Origin: an uncultured Actinomyces sp.
GTDB lineage: Bacteria; Actinomycetota; Actinomycetes; Actinomycetales; Actinomycetaceae
Length of the DNA: 11,184 nucleotides
Reading direction: 5' to 3'
Assembly (NCBI GenBank): GCA_938028585.1
Contig: CALIZH010000088.1
Coordinates: forward strand, 1 to 11,184
Position 1 is the stretch's first letter. Each line of letters opens with the position of its first letter. This document shows positions 6,711-11,184 of the stretch, piece after piece. The position numbers were made by a program, and so were the translations under genes. The notes beneath the pieces were generated by a model. It saw nothing but the letters and a program-made list of their open reading frames with translations. It did not search any database and was not told where the DNA came from.

Positions 6711-7402
6711 CACTCAGTCACCCCCGCAGCAGCCTTATCAGCTTCGCTTGCCTCAGCGGCAGCGCGCTTTTCAGCTTCGCCTTCTGCGCGTGCACGGAGC
6801 ATGGAAGCGGGAGCAACGCGCTCGAGCGGAAGACCGCGGCGAGCTGCGACTGCTTCAGGCTGTTCCAGAAGCTTCAGTGCAGCAACAGTTGCGTGAACAA
6901 TGTTGATTGCGTTGTCAGAACCGAGCGACTTCGTCAGCACGTCGTGGACGCCTGCAGCCTCGAGGACTGCACGGACGGGGCCGCCGGCGATAACGCCGGT
7001 ACCGGGGGCGGCGGGGCGAAGCAGAACTTCACCTGCCGCGTCGCGGCCCTGAACAACGTGGGTGATGGTGCGGCGGATCATCGGGACGCGGAAGAAGTTC
7101 TTCTTCGCTTCCTCAACACCCTTGGAAATAGCCTGGGGAACTTCCTTGGCCTTTCCGTAGCCGACACCGACGGTGCCTTCACCGTCACCGACGACAACCA
7201 GAGCGGTGAAGGAGAAACGACGTCCACCCTTCACAACCTTGGAGACGCGGTTGATGGTGACAACACGCTCGATGTACTGATCTTTACTTTCGCCCCGACG
7301 GGTGTCGCGGTTCTCGCGACCGGAGCGGCGGTCACGGCGTTCGCCGTCGCCAGAGCGCTCGGCGCCTTCCTGACCGTTCCTGCCTCGCTGCGATGCAGCC
7401 AT
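6710..7402 (-). CDS. rpsE: 30S ribosomal protein S5
   Basis: S5 contributes to the mRNA entry channel, helicase activity and decoding accuracy. The double-stranded-RNA-binding-like N domain is clear in YIERVVTINRVSKVVKGGRR and FSFTALVVVGDGEGTVGVGYG. The C-terminal domain has PGTGVIAGGPVRAVLEAAG and SLGSDNAINIVHATVAALKL. I place the start at the ATG at 7402 (230 residues). It opens MAASQRGRNG, like other actinobacterial S5 proteins, and has a purine-rich GAGGAAAGAGAG upstream. An in-frame GTG at 7435 overlaps the rplR stop and would give 241 residues; its binding site is weaker, but it cannot be excluded. The N-terminal arginine-glycine tail (about 40 residues) and alanine-glutamate C-tail are lineage-typical and probably disordered. 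Confidence 0.96.
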   Translation of the reverse strand: MAASQRGRNGQEGAERSGDGERRDRRSGRENRDTRRGESKDQYIERVVTINRVSKVVKGGRRFSFTALVVVGDGEGTVGVGYGKAKEVPQAISKGVEEAKKNFFRVPMIRRTITHVVQGRDAAGEVLLRPAAPGTGVIAGGPVRAVLEAAGVHDVLTKSLGSDNAINIVHATVAALKLLEQPEAVAARRGLPLERVAPASMLRARAEGEAEKRAAAEASEADKAAAGVTE

Positions 7403-7431
7403 CAGTTGATCTCTCTTTCCTCGAGGCTCAG

Positions 7432-7803
7432 TCACAGCTCAAGTCCGCCCTCACGGGCGGCTTCTGCGACTGCCGCAACGCGGCCGTGGTACTTATTGCC
7501 ACCGCGGTCGAAGACCACAGCGGTGATGCCTGCGGCCTTTGCGCGCTCTGCAATGAGAGTGCCGACCTGGTAGGCCTTGTCCTTCTTCGTCCCTTCAGCG
7601 GCAACGAGTGCTGCTTCCTTGGTCGAAGCGGAGACCAGGGTGTGACCGATGGTATCGTCCACAACCTGTGCGACCATGTGGCGGTTCGAACGGGTGACAA
7701 CCAAACGCGGACGCGAAGGGGTGCCCTGAACCTTCTTGCGCAGGCGCAGGTGACGACGCTTGCGAGCGACGAACTTGCCCTTGCCCTTGACTGTGTACGC
7801 CAT
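7432..7803 (-). CDS. rplR: 50S ribosomal protein L18
   Basis: L18 (123 residues) binds 5S rRNA and, with L5, docks it on the central protuberance. The basic N-terminal arm MAYTVKGKGKFVARKRRHLR is followed by the core GTPSRPRLVVTRSNRHMVAQ and the C-terminal AAGITAVVFDRGGNKYHGRV ending in REGGLEL. I take the ATG at 7803, which makes a one-base TGATG overlap with the rplF stop. A GTG three bases upstream would add one residue. The ribosome binding site is weak, so translation is likely coupled to rplF. Next comes rpsE, as expected. Confidence 0.97.
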   Translation of the reverse strand: MAYTVKGKGKFVARKRRHLRLRKKVQGTPSRPRLVVTRSNRHMVAQVVDDTIGHTLVSASTKEAALVAAEGTKKDKAYQVGTLIAERAKAAGITAVVFDRGGNKYHGRVAAVAEAAREGGLEL

Positions 7804-8339
7804 CACTTACCAGCCTTTCCGACCTTGCGACGGATGGTCTCGCCCACGTAGTGGATACCCTTGCCCTTGTAGGGTTCAGGCTTCTTGAGCTTACGGATGC
7901 GAGCGGCGGTCTCTCCAACGAGCTGCTTGTCGATGCCCGACACGGTGAACTTCGTCTGAGATTCGACGGAGAACTCGATGCCTTCGGGCGCCGGAACGAA
8001 CACGGTGTGCGAGAAGCCGAGGGAGAACTCGAGGTCCTTGCCCTTTGCAACGACGCGGTAACCGGTACCGGCAATTTCAAGCTGCTTCGAGAAGCCCTTC
8101 GTCACACCTTCGATCATGTTGGCGATCAGGGTGCGGGTCAGGCCGTGGAGCGAACGAGCAACACGATCATCGGAAGGACGGGTCACAACGACCTTGCCTT
8201 CGTCGATGGCGGCGCTGATGGGTTCAGGCACAACGTGGCTCAGTGTTCCCTTGGGGCCCTTAACGGTAACGTCTGCACCATTGATGGTGACGTCGACGCC
8301 CGCGGGAATTTCGATCGGATTCTTACCAATACGCGACAT
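7803..8339 (-). CDS. rplF: 50S ribosomal protein L6
   Basis: L6 (178 residues) lies near the factor-binding site and sarcin-ricin loop of the 50S subunit. It opens MSRIGKNPIEIPAGVDVTIN and consists of two repeated alpha/beta domains. The C-terminal domain ends in the well-known signature RIRKLKKPEPYKGKGIHYVG (about 147-166), then ETIRRKVGKAGK. The start is the ATG at 8339, with a full GAGGAGG seven bases upstream. It follows rpsH by 15 nt and shares one base with rplR. Nothing unusual is seen. Confidence 0.98.
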   Translation of the reverse strand: MSRIGKNPIEIPAGVDVTINGADVTVKGPKGTLSHVVPEPISAAIDEGKVVVTRPSDDRVARSLHGLTRTLIANMIEGVTKGFSKQLEIAGTGYRVVAKGKDLEFSLGFSHTVFVPAPEGIEFSVESQTKFTVSGIDKQLVGETAARIRKLKKPEPYKGKGIHYVGETIRRKVGKAGK

Positions 8340-8354
8340 TCTTCAGCCTCCTCA

Positions 8355-8753
8355 TCACCAGATGTAGGCGAGGACTTCCCCACCCACACCCTTCTCGGCT
8401 GCCTGACGGTCGGTGAGCAGGCCGGAAGACGTGGACAGAATTGCCACGCCGAGGCCGCCGCGGACCTTGGGCAGGTTGGTGGACTTGGCGTAGACGCGCA
8501 GACCGGGCTTGGAGACGCGCTGCAGACCCTCAATAGCGGCCTCGCGGTGCGAGCCGTACTTGAGAGTAAGAACCAGCGTCTGGCCGACCTTGGCATCCTC
8601 GACGTCGATGGAGGCGATGTAGCCTTCCTCGACGAGAATCTTCGCGATCGCGGCCTTGAGCTTCGAGTACGGCATGGAAACCGACTCGTGGCGCGCGTGG
8701 TTCGCGTTACGCAGACGCGTCAGCATGTCTGCGATCGGATCAGTCATTGTCAT
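8355..8753 (-). CDS. rpsH: 30S ribosomal protein S8
   Basis: S8 (132 residues) is a primary binder of 16S rRNA helix 21. In E. coli it also represses the spc operon by binding an mRNA mimic near the rplE start. The N-terminus DPIADMLTRLRNANHARHES and the C-terminal LPKVRGGLGVAILSTSSGLL with the ending GGEVLAYIW are typical. Two in-frame ATGs exist. The one at 8753 has GGGGAG nine bases upstream and is preferred; 8747 would drop two residues. A 62-nt gap with two hairpins separates it from rpsZ, and one of them pairs with its ribosome binding site. Confidence 0.97.
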   Translation of the reverse strand: MTMTDPIADMLTRLRNANHARHESVSMPYSKLKAAIAKILVEEGYIASIDVEDAKVGQTLVLTLKYGSHREAAIEGLQRVSKPGLRVYAKSTNLPKVRGGLGVAILSTSSGLLTDRQAAEKGVGGEVLAYIW

Positions 8754-8755
8754 TT

Positions 8756-8797
8756 GGGGATTCTCCCCTTCCTCGTCGCGGTTTCTCCGGAAAACCG
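8756..8797 (-). promoter_or_regulatory. Two hairpins in the rpsZ-rpsH spacer, one over the rpsH ribosome binding site
   Basis: Upstream, CGGTTT (8779-8784) and AAACCG (8792-8797) form a 6-bp stem with a seven-base loop. Next to the start codon, GGGGA and TCCCC (minus strand, 8768-8764 and 8760-8756) form a 5-bp stem around three bases. That second stem covers most of the GGGGAG ribosome binding site of rpsH. Control of S8 translation by this fold is inference. Confidence 0.45.
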
Positions 8798-8815
8798 GGA
8801 CCTACGACGTCAGTT

Positions 8816-9001
8816 TTACCAGCTGCTCTTGGTGACACCCGGGAGATCGCCACGAAGGGCGAGCTCACGCAGGCACACACGGCACAGTCCGAACTTGCGG
8901 TACACCGAGCGGGGACGACCGCAACGGTTGCACCGGGTGTAGCCACGCACGCCGAACTTGGGCTTACGCGCAGCCTTGATCTTCAGTGACGTCTTAGCCA
9001 T
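8816..9001 (-). CDS. rpsZ: 30S ribosomal protein S14, zinc-binding type Z
   Basis: S14 (61 residues) helps fold the 30S head next to S3 and S10. This is the short zinc form. The ligands Cys24, Cys27, Cys40 and Cys43 form two CxxC pairs in GYTRCNRCGRP and GLCRVCLRELA, and the protein ends PGVTKSSW. Actinobacteria usually keep this form in the spc operon and may hold a zinc-free longer paralogue elsewhere; none is here. The start is the ATG at 9001, two bases after the rplE stop, with AAGGAGG seven bases upstream. It is also named rpsN in many annotations. Confidence 0.98.
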   Translation of the reverse strand: MAKTSLKIKAARKPKFGVRGYTRCNRCGRPRSVYRKFGLCRVCLRELALRGDLPGVTKSSW

Positions 9002-9003
9002 GG

Positions 9004-9549
9004 TCAGTCCTCCTTAAACGGGAAGCCGAGGTGACGCAGAAGAGCACGGCCTTCTTCGTCGGTGGAGGCCGAGGTAACGACCGTGATGTCCATACCGCGA
9101 ACGCGGTCGATGGAATCCTGATCGATCTCGTGGAACATGGACTGCTCCGTCAGGCCAAAGGTGTAGTTGCCGTGTCCATCGAACTGCTTCGAGGACAGAC
9201 CGCGGAAGTCACGAATACGCGGGAGCGCAGTCGAGAGGAGGCGGTCCAGGAACTCCCACATGCGGTCGCCACGGAGGGTGACGTATGCGCCAATAACCTG
9301 GCCTTCGCGCAGCTTGAACTGTGCGATGGACTTCTTCGCCTTGCTCGTCTGAGGCTTCTGACCGGTGATGGCGGTGAGGTCGCGGATTGCGCCCTCAAGT
9401 GCCTTCGAGTCACGAGCAGCCTCGCCGACGCCCATGTTGACGACGATCTTGGTCAGACCGCCCACCTCCATGGGGTTTGCGTGCTTGAATTCAGCGCGCA
9501 GAGCATCGCGAATTTCGGAGTTGTACTTTTCCTTCAAACGCGGGGCCAT
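9004..9549 (-). CDS. rplE: 50S ribosomal protein L5
   Basis: L5 (181 residues) binds 5S rRNA and the P-site tRNA elbow from the central protuberance. It opens MAPRLKEKYNSEIRDALRAE. The signature LTKIVVNMGVGEAARDSKAL is near 32-51, with the RNA-binding GQKPQTSKAKKSIAQFKLRE and the C-terminal DQDSIDRVRGMDITVVTSAS. The start is the ATG at 9549, two bases after the rplX stop, with AAGGAG eight bases upstream. In E. coli the mRNA around this start is the S8 repressor site. I cannot recognise an equivalent here by eye. Confidence 0.98.
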   Translation of the reverse strand: MAPRLKEKYNSEIRDALRAEFKHANPMEVGGLTKIVVNMGVGEAARDSKALEGAIRDLTAITGQKPQTSKAKKSIAQFKLREGQVIGAYVTLRGDRMWEFLDRLLSTALPRIRDFRGLSSKQFDGHGNYTFGLTEQSMFHEIDQDSIDRVRGMDITVVTSASTDEEGRALLRHLGFPFKED

Positions 9550-9551
9550 AA

Positions 9552-9986
9552 TCAGATCTCCTTGCCCTGCTCGATGCCGCGACGGGCTCCGCCACGGGTG
9601 ACGCGAACGCGAACGGTGCGCGTACGGCCGTCACGCTCAACGGTGTCCTCACGGAAGCCAACGCGAACGCGCTGCTTCGTCTCAGGATCAACCAGAGCAA
9701 CCTTCGACAGCGAGATCGGAGCCTCGACGGTGATGATGCCACCGGCCTGGCCCTGGGTCTGTCCCTGACGCACGTGGCGGGTCTTCAGGTTGATGCCCTC
9801 AACGAGGACCTTCTCCTGAGCGGGGAAGACGCGGATAACGCGACCCTGCTTGCCCTTGTCGCCGGGCTTGAGGGGCTCGAGGCCCTGCTCGGCACGGCGT
9901 GCGTTGCGCTTTGCGAGTTCCTTTTCGTCCGAGGTACGTCCGCGAACGACCTCGACCAAGTCACCTTTACGAATCTTCGCTGCCAT
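9552..9986 (-). CDS. rplX: 50S ribosomal protein L24 with an insert in the KOW motif
   Basis: L24 is an assembly initiator that binds the 5' end of 23S rRNA and ends up near the exit tunnel. The start KIRKGDLVEVVRG and the later GDKGKQGRVIRVFPAQEKVL are the two halves of the KOW motif. In the common family they are contiguous, but here about 26 residues (17-42), mostly charged and helix-like, lie between them. VEGINLKTRHVRQ and TVEAPISLSKVALVDPETKQ follow, then an arginine-rich C-terminal extension. Length is 144 residues against about 105 in many bacteria. The ATG at 9986 overlaps the rplN stop by one base, and GGAGGTGAT upstream is a perfect match to the 16S rRNA 3' end. I recall similar forms in Actinomyces relatives but cannot confirm. 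Confidence 0.96.
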   Translation of the reverse strand: MAAKIRKGDLVEVVRGRTSDEKELAKRNARRAEQGLEPLKPGDKGKQGRVIRVFPAQEKVLVEGINLKTRHVRQGQTQGQAGGIITVEAPISLSKVALVDPETKQRVRVGFREDTVERDGRTRTVRVRVTRGGARRGIEQGKEI

Positions 9987-10354
9987 CAGATCACCTCCGG
10001 TGCGAGAGAAACGATTCGCATGAACTTCTTTTCGCGCAGCTCGCGGCCCACGGGGCCGAAGATACGCGTACCGCGGGGTTCACCGTCATTCTTGAGAATG
10101 ACTGCCGCGTTTTCATCGAAACGGATGTAGGAACCGTCGGGGCGACGGGTCTCCTTGCGCGTACGCACGACGACCGCCTTAACGACGTCCCCCTTCTTAA
10201 CATTTCCGCCGGGGATTGCATCCTTGACGGTGGCGACGATCACGTCGCCGATTCCGGCATAACGCCGACCAGATCCGCCGAGAACACGGATGGTGAGGAT
10301 TTCCTTGGCACCTGTGTTGTCGGCGACCTTCAGTCGCGACTCCTGCTGGATCAT
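9986..10354 (-). CDS. rplN: 50S ribosomal protein L14
   Basis: L14 (122 residues) lies at the subunit interface and forms bridges to 16S rRNA helix 14. It opens MIQQESRLKVADNTGAKEIL. The signature GDVVKAVVVRTRKETRRPDG is near 58-77, and the protein ends in RELREKKFMRIVSLAPEVI. The start is the ATG at 10354, with AGGAG about ten bases upstream. It is the first gene of the classical spc operon. A 95-nt gap containing two perfect hairpins separates it from rpsQ, the last gene of the S10 operon, so this may be a transcript boundary. I could not find a convincing promoter in the gap. Confidence 0.98.
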   Translation of the reverse strand: MIQQESRLKVADNTGAKEILTIRVLGGSGRRYAGIGDVIVATVKDAIPGGNVKKGDVVKAVVVRTRKETRRPDGSYIRFDENAAVILKNDGEPRGTRIFGPVGRELREKKFMRIVSLAPEVI

Positions 10355-10388
10355 TTTCTACTGACTCCTGTCGTCGAGCCGGTTCTCT

Positions 10389-10410
10389 GCCCCGGAGTTA
10401 CCTCCGGGGC
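10389..10410 (-). other. GTAA-tetraloop hairpin between rpsQ and rplN
   Basis: GCCCCGGAG (10389-10397) and CTCCGGGGC (10402-10410) form a perfect 9-bp stem. In the minus-strand RNA the loop reads GUAA, a GNRA tetraloop. No T-run follows, and the rplN ribosome binding site lies about 20 nt further on. It may mark the S10/spc boundary as a processing, pausing or stabilising element; that is inference. Confidence 0.6.
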
Positions 10411-10440
10411 CGAGCCTTGCCGAACGGATTTCGGTCTGTT

Positions 10441-10460
10441 AGGCGAAGGTCACTTCGCCT
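10441..10460 (-). other. Hairpin with the rpsQ stop codon in its loop
   Basis: AGGCGAAG (10441-10448) and CTTCGCCT (10453-10460) form a perfect 8-bp stem. The four-base loop (TGAC on the minus strand) contains the rpsQ TGA stop. A run of four T follows the stem only in plus-strand reading, so it would look like a terminator against antisense transcription. Its role is unknown. Confidence 0.5.
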
Positions 10461-10716
10461 TTTCGAGAATCTCGACCACGCGCCACCGCTTGGTGGCGGA
10501 GAGCGGACGAGTCTCCATAATCAGGACGAGGTCGCCAACGGAGCACTCGTTGTGCTCGTCGTGGACCTTGACCTTCTTGCTCTTGCGCATAACCTTGCCG
10601 TAGAGGGCGTGCTTCACACGGTCCTCGATCTCGACGACAACGGTCTTGTCCATCTTGTCACTGGTGACGTATCCACGACGGACCTTGCGCTCGTTGCGCA
10701 CAGTGGTTTCTGCCAT
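10450..10716 (-). CDS. rpsQ: 30S ribosomal protein S17
   Basis: S17 is an OB-fold primary 16S rRNA binder in the 30S body. It reads AETTVRNERKVRRGYVTSDK, then MDKTVVVEIEDRVKHALYGK. The signature GDLVLIMETRPLSATKRWRV (about 61-80) precedes the end EILEKAK. I choose the ATG at 10716 (88 residues), because GAGGAG lies eight bases upstream. A GTG at 10725 would add three residues and overlap the rpmC stop by four bases, but the same GAGGAG would then run into the start codon. It ends the S10 operon in standard arrangements. Its stop codon lies in a hairpin loop. Confidence 0.97.
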   Translation of the reverse strand: MAETTVRNERKVRRGYVTSDKMDKTVVVEIEDRVKHALYGKVMRKSKKVKVHDEHNECSVGDLVLIMETRPLSATKRWRVVEILEKAK

Positions 10717-10721
10717 GTTTG

Positions 10722-10955
10722 TCACTCCTCAGTGCCAGGTGCGGTGCGGTAGCCGAGCTCCCGTTCACGCGCGATGGTGTAAATGCGGGCAATATTGCGA
10801 CGAACAGTCTTCATACGACCGTTGTCTTCAAGGGAGCCAACTGCCTGCGCGAAGCGGAGGTTGAAGAGCTCAGCCTTTGCCTTCTCAAGCTCCTTGGACA
10901 GCTGTGCATCGTCCATGGCGTCGAGATCGGCGGTGGTCAGACCCTTATCTGCCAT
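10722..10955 (-). CDS. rpmC: 50S ribosomal protein L29
   Basis: L29 (77 residues) is a two-helix protein at the rim of the exit tunnel, near the docking site for trigger factor and signal recognition particle. The family signature is KAKAELFNLRFAQAVGSLED plus the following NGRMKTVRRNIARIYTIARE, and the protein ends in a short tail, GYRTAPGTEE. The start ATG at 10955 shares its A with the rplP stop (TGATG), so the two are probably coupled. rpsQ follows after five bases. Length is usual for actinobacteria, which carry a longer N-terminus (ADKGLTTADLDAMDD) than E. coli. Confidence 0.97.
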   Translation of the reverse strand: MADKGLTTADLDAMDDAQLSKELEKAKAELFNLRFAQAVGSLEDNGRMKTVRRNIARIYTIARERELGYRTAPGTEE

Positions 10956-11184
10956 CAGTTGTCACCACCCTCGCGGACCACGAAACGGGTCTTCATCGGA
11001 AGCTTGTGCTGGGCGCGGCGCATTGCCTCGCGAGCAAGGCTCTCGGGCACACCGGCCAGCTCGAACATGATGCGTCCCGGCTTAACGGGAGCAACCCACC
11101 ACTCGACTGCACCCTTACCGGAACCCATACGGGTTTCGGCGGGCTTCTTGGTCAGCGGGCGGTCCGGGAAGATGTTGATCCAGA
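10955..11184 (-). CDS. rplP: 50S ribosomal protein L16, C-terminal part (cut by window edge)
   Basis: The last 75 residues of L16 are visible, starting WINIFPDRPLTKKPAETRMG and including GSGKGAVEWWVAPVKPGRIM, then FELAGVPESLAREAMRRAQH and KLPMKTRFVVREGGDN. L16 lies near the A site and helps position the aminoacyl end of tRNA. The full protein is usually about 138 residues, so roughly the first 60 lie outside the window. Its stop overlaps the rpmC start by one base. Order rplP-rpmC-rpsQ is the standard end of the S10 operon. Confidence 0.97.
   Translation of the reverse strand, partial: WINIFPDRPLTKKPAETRMGSGKGAVEWWVAPVKPGRIMFELAGVPESLAREAMRRAQHKLPMKTRFVVREGGDN

Noticed and set aside
6704..7573. 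A 289-codon plus-strand frame opposite rpsE and rplR
   Set aside because: It is antisense to two certain genes, and its low-complexity composition mirrors the reverse of the S5 tails.
7851..8942. A 363-codon plus-strand frame antisense to rplF, rpsH and rpsZ
   Set aside because: It is a shadow of three well-supported ribosomal protein genes and spans their boundaries.
9540..9570. An E. coli-like S8 repressor site at the rplE start
   Set aside because: No clear mimic of 16S helix 21 could be recognised by eye. The junction is a tight 2-nt gap with a normal ribosome binding site.

Overview
The window is one continuous block of translation and secretion housekeeping genes, all read from the minus strand. 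It holds the tail of the S10 ribosomal-protein operon, the spc operon and most of the alpha operon. Transcription runs from high to low coordinates: rplP (cut by the window edge) - rpmC - rpsQ - rplN - rplX - rplE - rpsZ(rpsN) - rpsH - rplF - rplR - rpsE - rpmD - rplO // secY - adk - map // infA - rpmJ - rpsM - rpsK - rpoA - rplQ (cut by the window edge). I see no transfer RNA, rRNA, mobile element, CRISPR array or plus-strand gene. The long plus-strand open frames lie antisense to these genes.

The organism looks like an actinobacterium of moderately high G+C. The evidence is the gene order secY-adk-map-infA-rpmJ-rpsM-rpsK-rpoA-rplQ, the SecY N-terminus (read from a TTG start), the zinc-type S14 and L36, and the alpha subunit sequence. 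The L24 insertion and the absence of rpsD between rpsK and rpoA lean me towards an Actinomyces-like lineage, but that is from memory and tentative.

The first block, rplP to rplO (about 10955 down to 6046), is tightly packed. Many junctions are TGATG stop/start overlaps or 2-nt gaps, which suggests translational coupling. The two exceptions are a 95-nt gap before rplN and a 62-nt gap before rpsH. After rplO comes a 15-bp hairpin with a T-rich tail that looks like an intrinsic terminator. It is followed by a 251-nt gap with a weak promoter candidate, and then secY from a TTG start. The secY-adk-map unit makes the translocon channel, adenylate kinase and methionine aminopeptidase. A 205-nt spacer rich in inverted repeats precedes infA. 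Spacers before rpmJ, rpsM, rpsK, rpoA and rplQ are 40 to 150 nt.

The genes themselves are ordinary. The less ordinary points are: a roughly 50-residue hydrophilic insert in the methionine aminopeptidase; a 26-residue insert inside the KOW motif of L24; and a compact RNA hairpin in every intergenic gap of 40 nt or more, with a related GTAA-tetraloop form seen twice. Two of these hairpins pair fully only in the minus-strand RNA. A strongly structured leader also sits before rpsM in an operon that lacks rpsD, the usual source of its repressor S4. I found no undescribed multi-gene system here.
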